A DNA stretch of 64,000 nucleotides from a bacterium (GCA_004172935.1 SDZD01000005.1:124001-188000), one strand, 5' to 3'; positions 52,738 through 62,112 are shown, numbered from the stretch's first letter. Notes: generated by a model not told the origin, from the sequence alone. Made by a program: numbers and translations.

Positions 52738-53964
52738 TCACCCCTGAGCCGCGTCTTTATAAGGCTTCTGCCCTAACGCGGCGATTGCTGCTAATCCCAA
52801 CACCCCCGCCGACCACCACAGCGAAGCCGAAGCGCCGAAGTGGTCGCTCAATTGCCCCGCTGCCAGTGGTCCTAAACTTTGACCCACCGCGAACACAGCT
52901 GTCACTGCGGCTATAGAGCCATTCCAACGCGCCGCCGGAAGGTGGCGCCGAACCAGAACCGTGATGGCCGTCACAACCGGCATCGTCGTTGCGCCAAAGC
53001 CTATCGCCGAAATTAGCAGCGCGGGCAGAGTTCCCGAAATCAGCGGCAACAGCGCGCACACCGCTCCGCCTACTCCCATTAACATCATCGCAAACCCGCC
53101 CCGATTTTTCGCCAATTGGCCCTTCCACGCAAACGACGACGCCAACATCGCCACGCCCAGACAAGTCCACACCAGCGAAACCGTCCCGCTCGAAGCGTTC
53201 AGGCCGCGCACAAACGCGACCAGAAACGTCATATAGGCGATATAACCCAATCCAAATAAGAAGTACGAGAAGTAAGCGAAGCCTAGTCCGCCGCGCGCTT
53301 TTGCTTTTTCTTCCACATGTTCACTTTCGTTCGTGGCCGTTCCGCCACCACTCATACCCCGCGAGGCGATAATCACCACCGCAAAAGCCAACACGCCCAA
53401 CAGTCCCATCGCTCCCCACGCGCGCGGCCAGCGCGAAGCCTCTCCTTCCAACAGCAAAGGAACCAGAGTCCCCGTCAAAATAGTGCCGATTCCCGGCCCA
53501 CAAATTGTAAGCCCCATCGCCAGTGCGTTCTCTTCCGCGTTGCTTCCCAACCGCGCCGCTAACCCCGTGGCGCAAATGAAAGTCGGGGCCGCACTAAATC
53601 CCACCAGCCCCCGGAAAAAGAGTAGGGCAGTGAACGCCGAAGTCGAAGCCGCCCCCCACAATGCCACCACCGATAGTCCCAGCCCAATAAGCATCAGTGG
53701 ACGCGGCCCCACAAAGCGCAGCAGTGGCCCCGTTGCCAGTGCCCCAATAAGATAACCAAGCGCATTCGCCGTCCCCATCGACCCCGCTTGAGAAAAGCTC
53801 CACCCCAGATCGGTCTTCATCGCGGGCAACACCAACGCATAAGCAAAGCGCCCAAACCCAATAGCGATAGCAGGCGCCAGCGCCAAACAAAGGGCCAGCA
53901 CCAGCGTTTGCAGCCGCGAAACAGCCCGCGACGGCGAGGAAGGAACAACAGTTGACGGTGACAT
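52738..53964 (-). CDS. YbfB/YjiJ family MFS transporter
   Basis: A 408-residue membrane protein with 12 predicted helices. LALAPAIAIGFGRFAYALVL is the hallmark first helix of YbfB/YjiJ proteins (GxGRFAY), LLRFVGPRPLMLIGLG is motif A-like, and SYFLFGLGYIAYMTFLVAFV begins the second half. The substrate is unknown. The frame is open to 54243, but the first part lacks membrane signature and the ATG at 53964 (MSPSTVVPSS) puts the first helix about 20 residues in. The divergent spacer upstream contains an array of AAGATTGAT repeats. Confidence 0.87.
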   Translation of the reverse strand: MSPSTVVPSSPSRAVSRLQTLVLALCLALAPAIAIGFGRFAYALVLPAMKTDLGWSFSQAGSMGTANALGYLIGALATGPLLRFVGPRPLMLIGLGLSVVALWGAASTSAFTALLFFRGLVGFSAAPTFICATGLAARLGSNAEENALAMGLTICGPGIGTILTGTLVPLLLEGEASRWPRAWGAMGLLGVLAFAVVIIASRGMSGGGTATNESEHVEEKAKARGGLGFAYFSYFLFGLGYIAYMTFLVAFVRGLNASSGTVSLVWTCLGVAMLASSFAWKGQLAKNRGGFAMMLMGVGGAVCALLPLISGTLPALLISAIGFGATTMPVVTAITVLVRRHLPAARWNGSIAAVTAVFAVGQSLGPLAAGQLSDHFGASASLWWSAGVLGLAAIAALGQKPYKDAAQG

Positions 53965-54561
53965 AACGAATATGTGCATGAAAAGGTTACAAATTACGCG
54001 CCATTCCCATTCGCAAACCTTCCTATCACTCCTATTCCCGGCCAACCCAGCACCTATACGAAATGGGTTAAATCGGTTATAATGAACATAATGAAATGCA
54101 GATGGGGCTTTTAGCCATGCCTTATCAATCTTCGCCCCTGCATCGCGGCCCTCACCCAGCAATTCGTGCCACCCTCTCTTTCCCATCCCGTCCCTCCTAC
54201 CCAGACGAGAACTAACCCTCATCCAGCAGACATCGGCGTCCATCGGTGGTTAAAAACCAATCTTCTCCAATGTCCTACACCCTCCCGCGAGAGCTACTGT
54301 TCCTCATCTTAAACCCCTCCGTGTCTCTGTGGTGAATTGAATAAAGATTGATTAATCAATCTTCAATCCCACTTTCACGCTCAAATCCAAAAGCGTTCCC
54401 CCGTTTCATCAATCTTTTAAGCCAAATTTTGCCCCAAAAGATTGATAAAACGGCTAAAAAGATTGATTTCTAACCCATATTCAATTCGCCCTCACCCATG
54501 CCAAGTTTTGTTTTATTGCGCCATCAGCGCCGCTTGGAATTGGTAACATCAAAATCTCGTT
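53965..54561. other. Intergenic region with AAGATTGAT repeats
   Basis: A 597-bp divergent spacer between the MFS gene and the glycosidase-fusion gene. I see no gene. It contains a TATAAT at 54078-54083 (plus strand, weak -35) and six copies of the nonamer AAGATTGAT (three forward, three reverse), two of them joined as a perfect 20-bp palindrome. Confidence 0.7.
54344..54467. repeat. Array of AAGATTGAT nonamers
   Basis: Copies: 54344-54352 forward, 54355-54363 reverse (together AAGATTGATTAATCAATCTT, a perfect 20-bp palindrome), 54408-54416 reverse, 54438-54446 forward and 54459-54467 forward. A further reverse copy lies at 54124-54132. Such clustering looks like binding sites for a dimeric DNA-binding protein upstream of the gene at 54562. 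Confidence 0.65.
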
Positions 54562-57500
54562 GTGTTCTCTCCTCGATTCATCGGACGCCCCTCTCTCCCG
54601 TGGATAATGCTCTGGCTCGGCGTGCTACTGGCAACGCTGTCGCTGGTTGGTCGCGTGCGTCAGGAAGTCACCCCTACTCCCGTCGAAATCGCGCTCGAAT
54701 GGGGTGATGCCACCCGCCTTTCCGCCGCCAATAAAGTCCCCCTCGCCCAATGGCTGCGTGCCATGCGCCAACGCGGCGCACGCGGCATCACGCTCGATGT
54801 CAAAAGCGTACGTGACCTTTCCGAAGATGGGCGCCTCACCCTCTGGAGTCGCGCTTCCGCCACGCCCTTCTTCCCAAAAGTCGCCCGTTTGCCCCAACCC
54901 TACCAATTCATAATTGTCTGCCGCGACCCAGCTCTTTTTAATCGCGTTCGCGCCTGGCTCCGCCTCCAATCTGTCGCCAATCCTGTCTTAGATGTAGCCC
55001 CCCATGTCATAGCCGTTGCTCTTTCTCCCAACTCGCTTTCGACCTTCCCGGTTGGCCTCGACCCCGCTGCCGTCGCCGAAGTCAAAAGCGCCAAAATGGA
55101 GCCTTTGGCCCGTGTTGGCGACTGGACTGCGGCCAATCCTACCCGCCTTAATGCCGTTTTCAAGCAGGCCCGCTCCGATGGTGCCCGTATCGTCGTGATG
55201 GGCAATCCCTCTCCTGGTAACCAAACCCTACTCCCCGAAACCGCCCGCGACCTCCGCAAACACGGCCTCTCCTTCGCATGGGTAGAAGCCGATACCGCGC
55301 GCGGTACTCCCGAACTCGCCCGCCACGTCGAGGGCTATTTGGTGCGCGCCCACTCTGTCTCCTTGCTCGATACCCAGCGCCTCGAACCCGGCGAACTAGT
55401 TGATCGCTACGCCCGCTCCGCTCGCGAACGCAACGTGCGCCTTTTTCTGGTTCGTATACCCAAACAACTCACTGGCGAAGCCAATCCACAAGGCCAGTGG
55501 AAGCGCGGTTCCTTCTCGCAGCAACTCGATTTCATGACGGCACTGGCCAACGAGACGCACGAAAACCACTGGTCTCGTTTTGCCCGCCCAACGCTGTCAC
55601 TGGGATTGGCGAGGCGAGTCGGAATCGGCAATCGCTCCCCCACTCTCGCGGCAATCGCCCGTTTCGGCGCTGGAATAGGCACCGTTGGCGCCACTCTCCT
55701 CGTCCTCGCCCTTTTCGTCCCCCTGTCGCGGCGTGCCACGTTCTCGCTCGCTGTCGTGGCCCTCGTCACTGTAGCCGCCCTTGCTCCCTTCCCCGGTTTT
55801 GGCGCCCAACTGTTGGCCTTGCAAGCCTCGCTCGTCTTTCCAGTTATCGCCTTCGCATGGAGCGGCGCCCACGCACGTTTGCGAAAAGACACGCGCCGTA
55901 ATGCCACCACCAGGGCGAGTAGGACACTCTTCGATGCGACAGGCCTCGCCGTCGCGGGCGGCTTAATCGTCGCTGCCACTCTCAATAACTGGACTTATTG
56001 GGCCAAAGTCTCCGATTTCTGGGGCACCAAGGCCGCCAGCCTTCTCCCCATCGCTTTAATATTTTTGGTGCTGCTGGGCGATTTCTGGCCCTCGACTTCC
56101 CCCCGTCTCGGCTGGAAACGCGCCCGCCGTCGCTTGCGCACCCTAAGCCGTCGCGCCTTCCCTCTGCGCGATGTTCTCATCGCCGCCTTCACCTTTTTAG
56201 TTGTTGGCCTCTGGCTGGCTCGCTCTGGTAACGATTCCGGTGTCGCCGTCTCCGATTTCGAGTGGAAATTCCGCGCTCTGCTTGAAACCCTCTTCGTCGC
56301 CCGTCCACGCACCAAAGAATTTTTGCTCTGCCACCCGGCTTTGGTCTTGGGCGCCCTCTTCGCTTTCAAACGTCAACGCCATCTCGCATGGCCCCTGCTG
56401 CTGTTGGGCGCCATCGGCCAAATCAACGTCGTTAACTCCTTCGCTCAGGCCAATAACCCTCTCTATATCCCACTGTGGCGCACCATCCTGTCGCTCATTC
56501 TGGGAGGCGCTTTTGGTGCTCTGCTATCATGGCTAATCGCCCCCCGCCTTGGCTTCCTCCGCGACCGTCGTCCCTGGCGCGGTTGGCTTTTTCTGCGCCG
56601 AACCGCCATCGTCACAGGCGCGCTTGCCATCGCTTTTTCGGGTTTTCGTTGGTTCGTCCTGCGAAATCGCTATGCCGCCTTGGTCGCACCCTCGCAAAAC
56701 ACAACATGGCCTTGGTCCGATGCCAAAACCGAAACCCTGCATCGCGGCATTTCCCACTGGACAAGCACCCTGAATGACGGCACCACTCTCGATCTGCTGT
56801 TTTTCGACTGGAAAGCCAACCCCCGTTTGCGCTTGGGTTTATGGGATGCTGACCTCGAATCCTCGCCCGATAAAACCCGCCCACGTAATCGTTTCGCTTA
56901 CTGGAACAATGGTTTCGCCTCGCAAGCCACGAAAATGAACGCGCGCGGCGACCTACTCGCCGCTTGGAACGCCGGATTCTTCGGCCTGCTCAATAAAAAG
57001 CCGCGTGCCAACGACCGCTCCTTTCACGTCTCTCCCGTTGTGGTCAATGGCCGCGCACTCTACAACGGCGTCAATCGCCGTTGGACATGGGGTGCCCAAA
57101 TGCGCGGCGGCACACCCACTTTCAAATTAGAACACGAACCCAAATTCGCCGATTTAAGCCGCGATTTCGACTGCGCCTCCGGCTCGCTCCAAGCCCTGAT
57201 GATTGATGGGCGTCCCCTCCAACTGCGCCCCTATTTGTGGTTCGGCCAAAAATCTCAAACGCCCCCTATTGCTTCTACCCCCGCCGAAGCAGGCCATGTC
57301 CCACCTCTCGATTGGATGCACACCTCGCGCACCAGTGTTGGATGGAACGACAAAGGCCAGCTCTGGGTTCTCGTCGTCAAAGAACCCGATGGCGAAGAGC
57401 CTTCGCGCGCCCTCGTCGAACGCCATGAGCGCGGACGCGGCGGTTGGACACTCGCCGACGAGCAGCGCTTCTGGCTATCCATGCACGAAAAAAGTGGGGT

Positions 57501-57720
57501 TCAAAGTGCTGTTGGCCTTGATGGTGGCGATGTCGCCCAAGCCGCATGGCGCCAAACCAACAGTAATTTCACTGTCCTTGCCCCTCGAATTACCCTGCCT
57601 CATTCGCAAAAAGCCACCCTCCGTTTGCAAACCGACCCCAAATTCCAATCTCCCGAAGTCCGCGCCCTGCGCGGCAGTTCACTATCTTATTTCGTTGTGC
57701 GCGAAGCTTCTGAACCTTAA
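54562..57720 (+). CDS. DUF5693 multi-pass membrane protein fused to a phosphodiester glycosidase (NAGPA) domain
   Basis: A 1052-residue protein. The first helix (LPWIMLWLGVLLATLSLVG) is followed by an extracytoplasmic part (about 35-350, DUF5693), then about eight hydrophobic helices (about 370-690, ending before VLRNRYAAL). The C-terminal about 330 residues form a NAGPA-type domain, the fold of the lysosomal uncovering enzyme: AAWNAGFFGLL, RTSVGWNDKGQLWVLVV and SAVGLDGGDVAQAAW. Such domains remove sugars or phosphodiester groups from glycans. The start GTG at 54562 is weak; an ATG at 54607 shortens the protein by 15 residues. The aminotransferase gene follows. Confidence 0.82.
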   Translation: MFSPRFIGRPSLPWIMLWLGVLLATLSLVGRVRQEVTPTPVEIALEWGDATRLSAANKVPLAQWLRAMRQRGARGITLDVKSVRDLSEDGRLTLWSRASATPFFPKVARLPQPYQFIIVCRDPALFNRVRAWLRLQSVANPVLDVAPHVIAVALSPNSLSTFPVGLDPAAVAEVKSAKMEPLARVGDWTAANPTRLNAVFKQARSDGARIVVMGNPSPGNQTLLPETARDLRKHGLSFAWVEADTARGTPELARHVEGYLVRAHSVSLLDTQRLEPGELVDRYARSARERNVRLFLVRIPKQLTGEANPQGQWKRGSFSQQLDFMTALANETHENHWSRFARPTLSLGLARRVGIGNRSPTLAAIARFGAGIGTVGATLLVLALFVPLSRRATFSLAVVALVTVAALAPFPGFGAQLLALQASLVFPVIAFAWSGAHARLRKDTRRNATTRASRTLFDATGLAVAGGLIVAATLNNWTYWAKVSDFWGTKAASLLPIALIFLVLLGDFWPSTSPRLGWKRARRRLRTLSRRAFPLRDVLIAAFTFLVVGLWLARSGNDSGVAVSDFEWKFRALLETLFVARPRTKEFLLCHPALVLGALFAFKRQRHLAWPLLLLGAIGQINVVNSFAQANNPLYIPLWRTILSLILGGAFGALLSWLIAPRLGFLRDRRPWRGWLFLRRTAIVTGALAIAFSGFRWFVLRNRYAALVAPSQNTTWPWSDAKTETLHRGISHWTSTLNDGTTLDLLFFDWKANPRLRLGLWDADLESSPDKTRPRNRFAYWNNGFASQATKMNARGDLLAAWNAGFFGLLNKKPRANDRSFHVSPVVVNGRALYNGVNRRWTWGAQMRGGTPTFKLEHEPKFADLSRDFDCASGSLQALMIDGRPLQLRPYLWFGQKSQTPPIASTPAEAGHVPPLDWMHTSRTSVGWNDKGQLWVLVVKEPDGEEPSRALVERHERGRGGWTLADEQRFWLSMHEKSGVQSAVGLDGGDVAQAAWRQTNSNFTVLAPRITLPHSQKATLRLQTDPKFQSPEVRALRGSSLSYFVVREASEP

Positions 57721-57785
57721 AAACTCGACAGTTTTTGATACTTTTATGTTGCGCGGAATCCAATTTGATATTACATTTCGACCAT

Positions 57786-58982
57786 ATGGTTTTACCATCG
57801 GATGCCGACGCTTCGGGGCGTCGTTTCGGCGACGAGGAACTGGCGAATTTGCGTGCTGTCCTCGATAGCGGCACGCTTAACTGCACGCGCGGCACCTTCG
57901 TTACTCGCCTCGAAAACGACTTCGCCGCGCGTTATGCGGGCGATGGCTTTTTCTGTACAGCAGTCACCAGTGGCACCGCTGCCATCCACTGCGCCATTGC
58001 CGCCCTCGACCTCGAAATCGGCGATGAAGTCGTTACCACCTCGGTCACCGACATGGGCGCCATCACCCCGATTCTCTTCCAAGGTGCCGTGCCCGTCTTC
58101 GCTGACATCGGTGCCAAAACTTTCAACGTTTCGGCTCAAAGCATCGAAGCCGTACTCACTTCTCGCACCAAAGCCGTCGTTGCCACTCATCTTTTCGGTG
58201 TCCCCTGCGACATAGACGCCATCAGTGATTTATGCCAAAAGCGAGGGCTGTATCTCATCGAAGATGCCGCTCAGGCTCCCTACGCGACCTTCGATGGAAG
58301 ACGTATGGGTACTTTCGGCGACATCGGATGTTTCTCGCTTCAGCAAGGCAAGCATTTTTCCTGTGGCGAGGGTGGGCTGACGCTGACCAAAAATCCCGAC
58401 TTCGCGCGCCGAATGCGTCTCTTTCACGATAAGGCTTGGGGCTATGGCGATGCTAAACCCGATCATTATTTCGCTGCTCCTAACTACCGCATGACCGAGC
58501 TGGCTGGAGCCGTCGCGCTCGCCCAACTCGACCGTGTTGAAGGCGTGGTGCGTGATCGTCAGAATTCGGCTAACGCTTTTCTCGATAAAATCGCCGATTT
58601 TCCCGGCGTGTACTCTCAACTTGTTCCCGAAAAAGCGACTAGCGTGTTCTGGAAGGTCACGCTTCGCATCGAACCCGCCGAGGCTGGCGCCGATGTGGCT
58701 CAAATAGGGGCACGGCTCAAGGAGCAGTACGGTATCGCCTGTGCGCCGCGCTATGTGCAAAAACCAGCGTTCGAATGCGAAGTGCTACGCGATAAACGCA
58801 CGCTCGGTTCGTCGGGTTGGCCTATTCGAGATGCTGTGTGGCCTACGCGCGAAACCCTCCCCGGCACCTACGACGCCCTCGCTCACATGTTAGTGCTGCC
58901 CTGGAACGAGAACTACACCCGCGAACATGTCGATTACATCTCCACTTCGCTGCGGTCCACTCTTGACTTCTTCCGTTCCTGA
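57786..58982 (+). CDS. DegT/DnrJ/EryC1/StrS aminotransferase
   Basis: A 398-residue PLP enzyme. TAVTSGTAAIHCAIAAL is the phosphate-binding region, LIEDAAQAPYATFDG holds the Asp-x-Ala-Gln that stacks on PLP, and SLQQGKHFSCGEGGLTLT carries the Schiff-base lysine. NYRMTELAGAVALAQLDRV is the dimer signature. It transaminates a keto sugar or a related ketone. The next gene is a Gfo/Idh oxidoreductase 25 bp downstream, a usual pairing in amino-sugar and aminocyclitol synthesis. I chose the ATG at 57786; an upstream in-frame start at 57735 adds no family sequence. Confidence 0.9.
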   Translation: MVLPSDADASGRRFGDEELANLRAVLDSGTLNCTRGTFVTRLENDFAARYAGDGFFCTAVTSGTAAIHCAIAALDLEIGDEVVTTSVTDMGAITPILFQGAVPVFADIGAKTFNVSAQSIEAVLTSRTKAVVATHLFGVPCDIDAISDLCQKRGLYLIEDAAQAPYATFDGRRMGTFGDIGCFSLQQGKHFSCGEGGLTLTKNPDFARRMRLFHDKAWGYGDAKPDHYFAAPNYRMTELAGAVALAQLDRVEGVVRDRQNSANAFLDKIADFPGVYSQLVPEKATSVFWKVTLRIEPAEAGADVAQIGARLKEQYGIACAPRYVQKPAFECEVLRDKRTLGSSGWPIRDAVWPTRETLPGTYDALAHMLVLPWNENYTREHVDYISTSLRSTLDFFRS

Positions 58983-59006
58983 CCTCAAAGCCCCTTTTCT
59001 CTCATC

Positions 59007-59981
59007 ATGAACTCCTCAGAACCTCGCGTTGTTGTGATCGGGTGCGGTTCCATCGCCCGCGCCCACCTTGGCGCTATTCCCCGTAGTTGTATTTTTGCGC
59101 TCTGCGACAGAGATTTGAACGCGGCTCATCGTCTACGCGACGAATTCGAACTCGATGTGCCCATTTTCGATTCCCTCGAAGCGGCACTAAGTGCCACCAC
59201 TCTCGATTGCGCCATCATCTGCACTCCGCCTGCCACTCATTTCGAGTTGGTTCATCGGGCGCTTGATTCAGAGGTGAGCATCCTGTGCGAAAAGCCGCTC
59301 GCTCTTTCGGCCCACGAATCCTATAGCCTCATCGAAACAGCGCGCGACCGTGAATTAACACTGCGCACCAGTGCTAAATATCGCTTTTGTGAAGGTGTAA
59401 GGGCCGCGAAATCTCTGCTCGAAACAGGCGATGCGGGAGCGGTGCGGAGTGCTTTCGTCGCTTTTGGTTCCGCCTTCGATTTCACCCGTTCCTGGCACGC
59501 CAACGTTGCCCTCAGTGGCGGTGGTGTCTGGATGGATAATGGCCCTCATGCCCTTGATCTAGCTCGTTATTTTGCGGGAGATTTGCACCTCGATACCCTC
59601 CTCGATTGGCAATGCGACGGCGACTTGGAAACCGAAGGCCACGTTCGCTTGCTGTCGGAGTCGGGCATCCCCATTGAAATCTTGCTCTCTTGGACGCGCA
59701 CTCTTGGCGACCATTTCGCGGTTCTCCACTGCGAGAGGGGGACTCTCGAAATCGGATGGCGCGAAACCGTGTGGCGACCTCACAAGGGCCAGTCTCGCCG
59801 CATCGCCGGGCGATACGATAAGGCCGCGAGTTTTGCCGCCCAATGGCAGGGATTCGTCGGGCATGACCCACGATTGGGAGAAGAAGATGGCGCCCACGCT
59901 GTCGGACTCATCGAGGATATTTATCGCGCGGCTTCATCGACGAAGTGCGACTCACGGGCGACTTCGCCGCTTTGCAGATGA
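59007..59981 (+). CDS. Gfo/Idh/MocA family oxidoreductase
   Basis: A 324-residue NAD(P)-dependent enzyme. VVVIGCGSIARAHLGAIP is the Rossmann motif, CTPPATHFELV and LCEKPLAL (the EKP signature) mark the cofactor domain, and GGGVWMDNGPHALDLARYF holds the catalytic His. It likely oxidises the sugar (or cyclitol) that the neighbouring aminotransferase uses. The last 61 bp overlap the end of an oppositely directed gene, which is unusual. Confidence 0.9.
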   Translation: MNSSEPRVVVIGCGSIARAHLGAIPRSCIFALCDRDLNAAHRLRDEFELDVPIFDSLEAALSATTLDCAIICTPPATHFELVHRALDSEVSILCEKPLALSAHESYSLIETARDRELTLRTSAKYRFCEGVRAAKSLLETGDAGAVRSAFVAFGSAFDFTRSWHANVALSGGGVWMDNGPHALDLARYFAGDLHLDTLLDWQCDGDLETEGHVRLLSESGIPIEILLSWTRTLGDHFAVLHCERGTLEIGWRETVWRPHKGQSRRIAGRYDKAASFAAQWQGFVGHDPRLGEEDGAHAVGLIEDIYRAASSTKCDSRATSPLCR

Positions 59982-60232
59982 AATTCGAGGTAGAATTTCT
60001 CGCGGCCCAGTCGCTGTGCCTCGCGATGACGGGGATTGTGCGCCCAGTTTTTGAGCGATTCCCAATCGCGAAACTCGACTATCGATACCCGCTCCCCATC
60101 ATCGGCGCGAAAGGTCTTGATGGAGAGGAAACCTGGCATTGTGTGGGCGAGTTCGTCCATTTCGTGCGCCCAGCGCTCGTATTCGGTACGGTGTTCTTCG
60201 CGAAGGCGCGAGCGAAATATGGTGACGATCAT
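59921..60232 (-). CDS. ABM-type (antibiotic biosynthesis monooxygenase) domain protein
   Basis: A 103-residue protein. IVTIFRSRLREEHRTEYERW and MPGFLSIKTFRADDGERVSI followed by VEFRDWESLKNWAHNPRHRE are the ABM ferredoxin-like fold. These small proteins may be monooxygenases, heme-degrading enzymes or mere binding domains; no catalytic set is seen. The ATG overlaps the stop of the upstream VOC-GNAT gene (ATGA on the minus strand), so they are coupled. The 3' end overlaps the convergent Gfo/Idh gene by 61 bp. The frame is open to 60310, which I reject since the family starts at MIVTIF. Confidence 0.84.
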   Translation of the reverse strand: MIVTIFRSRLREEHRTEYERWAHEMDELAHTMPGFLSIKTFRADDGERVSIVEFRDWESLKNWAHNPRHREAQRLGREKFYLEFHLQSGEVARESHFVDEAAR

Positions 60233-61194
60233 CGCAATTTCTCTTCGAGTTTCAGTTTGACCTGCGGCCATTCGTCGTCCACAATCGAGAAAAACACCGA
60301 ATCGCGCCAACTCCCATCGGGGCGCAGCATATGCTTGCGTAGCACGCCCTCGCGTGAGGCTCCAATTTTCTCCATCGCGCGTTGCGAGCGGAGATTTTTG
60401 ATGTCGGTTTTGAGTTGGACACGCGCTAATCCCAATACCTCGAAGGCATGGGTGAGCAGCAACAACTTCATCGACGGGTTAGCGCGAGTGCCCCAAACCG
60501 CTGTATCCAACCACGTTGAGCCGATTTCCACGGCGCGGTTATTGGCCTGAAAATCGAGGAAAGTCGTGGCGCCCACAAAACGAGACTCTGTTTTGTCCCA
60601 CACCGCGAAGGGTAAGCCCAACTGTTGCTCTTCGCGCTTCGTGTTGTATCGGATGTAGCGCTCCATATCCTCTTTTTCGCGGAATTTAGCCCAAAAATGC
60701 TCCCATACGCGCGGGTCTTTCCCAATCTCCCACAACACATCCAGATGCTGAATGCGCAACGGCTCCAGGCGCACCCACTCGTTTTCGAGAGTGACTGGAT
60801 TGAGTAGGCGCGGTGCTTCGGGCAGCACGAGAAATTCCAGCAAGGTGCCATCGGGGTCGCGAAAATACAGACTTTGTCCGCCGCCGCCAAAGCCGCTACG
60901 CTCGACGGGGCCAAGCTCTATCTCAACGCCACAGCTTTCCAGATGGGCGCGGGCTTCGTCCAGAGTGCCCGCGAAGCGAAAGCATAAATCACTGTTACCG
61001 GGCACGACGGGGATGCGAGCAACCGGTACCGGAGCGACGCCGGGGCCATGCAAATTGAGCTGGGCATTACCCAACCGATAGGCGAAGCCCTGGCCGCGCG
61101 GTACGACTTCGACACCCACAACGCGCGCGTAAAAATCGTTCGATCGTTCCCACTGCGACACCGCGATAACGGCGTGATCTAAATAGGCTTTCAT
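60229..61194 (-). CDS. VOC (glyoxalase/bleomycin resistance) and GNAT acetyltransferase fusion
   Basis: A 321-residue two-domain protein. Residues 1-about 130 are a VOC domain (YLDHAVIAVSQWERSNDFYA, then SLYFRDPDGTLLEFLVLP near the end), and about 135-315 are a GNAT domain close to the RimJ/RimL type (ENEWVRLEPLRIQHLDVL, GATTFLDFQANNRAVEIGS, KTDIKNLRSQRAMEKIGA, EGVLRKHMLRPDGSWRDSVF). Fusions of these two are rare; they may unite resistance or metabolite modification. The start at 61194 follows CCGGAGAAACCA. It overlaps the ABM gene by four bases and is divergent from the SseB-like gene 41 bp away. Confidence 0.85.
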   Translation of the reverse strand: MKAYLDHAVIAVSQWERSNDFYARVVGVEVVPRGQGFAYRLGNAQLNLHGPGVAPVPVARIPVVPGNSDLCFRFAGTLDEARAHLESCGVEIELGPVERSGFGGGGQSLYFRDPDGTLLEFLVLPEAPRLLNPVTLENEWVRLEPLRIQHLDVLWEIGKDPRVWEHFWAKFREKEDMERYIRYNTKREEQQLGLPFAVWDKTESRFVGATTFLDFQANNRAVEIGSTWLDTAVWGTRANPSMKLLLLTHAFEVLGLARVQLKTDIKNLRSQRAMEKIGASREGVLRKHMLRPDGSWRDSVFFSIVDDEWPQVKLKLEEKLR

Positions 61195-61235
61195 TGGTTT
61201 CTCCGGCACGTTCAACTGTGAGGCACACTGATTAG

Positions 61236-62108
61236 GTGAGCGATTACCCCGATTGGCAAGCCGACAACGAACAGATGCGCGCGGCTCTGGCGCGTTTGCA
61301 TCACCTACACCGCACAACTGGACAGGTGGTGCCCGAAGCCAAAGAACAGTTTTTCGCGGCGTTGCAGGATGCCTATATTCTCATTCCTCATCAAGGGCCA
61401 AATGAAGAAAACGATCTGGGCAGCGATTCTCAAATCTTCTCTTTTTACTTCGAGCCTATCGAAAATGGGCTGCTGCTGTCGGTGTTCTCGACGGCGGAGG
61501 AAGCTCGCGCCTTTCGGGGCGAGAATGAGGAATTGCACCATATCGTACAGAGTGCGCCCGATTTTTTCGGCTCGATTATGGGCATGGCCGAAGCTCTGGA
61601 TGCTAACGGCGATGTGTTCGTCGGAGTCGTGTTGGATAGGGCCAGTGAGAATTCTTACTTTTTCGATATTCCCGAACTGGTTTCGTTGTCGGCAGGAGGG
61701 CGAGTGTTGGGGCCATCGCAAAAGGTCAGTATCGAAAGCGGGCAAATGCACATTGGCCCATTGCCGCAGCAATCGCCACTTACGCCACAACTCAGCGAAG
61801 CGATTCGCGGTGTGATGAACGAAGCTGTGCCGCTGGGCGTGCGCGAGTTATGGGCCTTTTGGCTGACTATTGATGGTAAATACCAGCATCTGGGAATGGC
61901 TGTAGTTGCTGAACGGCCCGACGTGATTGGGCACATCGGGCCGCTTTTTGAAGAGCAGTGGCACCAGTTCGGTCCCAAATACGAGGCCTTCGATTTGATG
62001 TTTATGGGAGGGCCGCAAGAAGCGGGCATTCGCTCTCATGGCACGCTGTTATGGCGCGTCGAGCCACCGAAAAAGCGTGCCTTATGGCCGTTCTCAAAGT
62101 CGAATTGA
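61236..62108 (+). CDS. SseB-like protein
   Basis: A 290-residue protein with a GTG start. The N-terminal half (about 15-150) follows the SseB pattern (LIPHQGP; FSTAEEARAFRG; ILMGMAEAL is replaced by GSIMGMAEALDANGDVFVGV), and the C-terminal half has the SseB_C domain (EAVPLGVRELWAFWLTIDG, then IGPLFEEQWHQFGPKYEAFDLMFM). SseB was named for enhanced serine sensitivity; homologues are widespread and some join secretion-related regions, with no defined chemistry. It is divergent from the VOC-GNAT gene. Confidence 0.72.
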   Translation: MSDYPDWQADNEQMRAALARLHHLHRTTGQVVPEAKEQFFAALQDAYILIPHQGPNEENDLGSDSQIFSFYFEPIENGLLLSVFSTAEEARAFRGENEELHHIVQSAPDFFGSIMGMAEALDANGDVFVGVVLDRASENSYFFDIPELVSLSAGGRVLGPSQKVSIESGQMHIGPLPQQSPLTPQLSEAIRGVMNEAVPLGVRELWAFWLTIDGKYQHLGMAVVAERPDVIGHIGPLFEEQWHQFGPKYEAFDLMFMGGPQEAGIRSHGTLLWRVEPPKKRALWPFSKSN

Positions 62109-62112
62109 GTGC

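Noticed and set aside
53965..54243. N-terminal extension of the YbfB-type MFS protein
   Set aside because: It has no membrane or family sequence and covers the promoter region; the ATG at 53964 suits the first helix.
54344..54467. CRISPR array
   Set aside because: The repeated unit is only nine bases, in both orientations and with irregular spacing; no cas gene is nearby.
57735..57785. Upstream start for the DegT aminotransferase
   Set aside because: The extra 17 residues match nothing in the family, and the ATG at 57786 gives the usual N-terminus.
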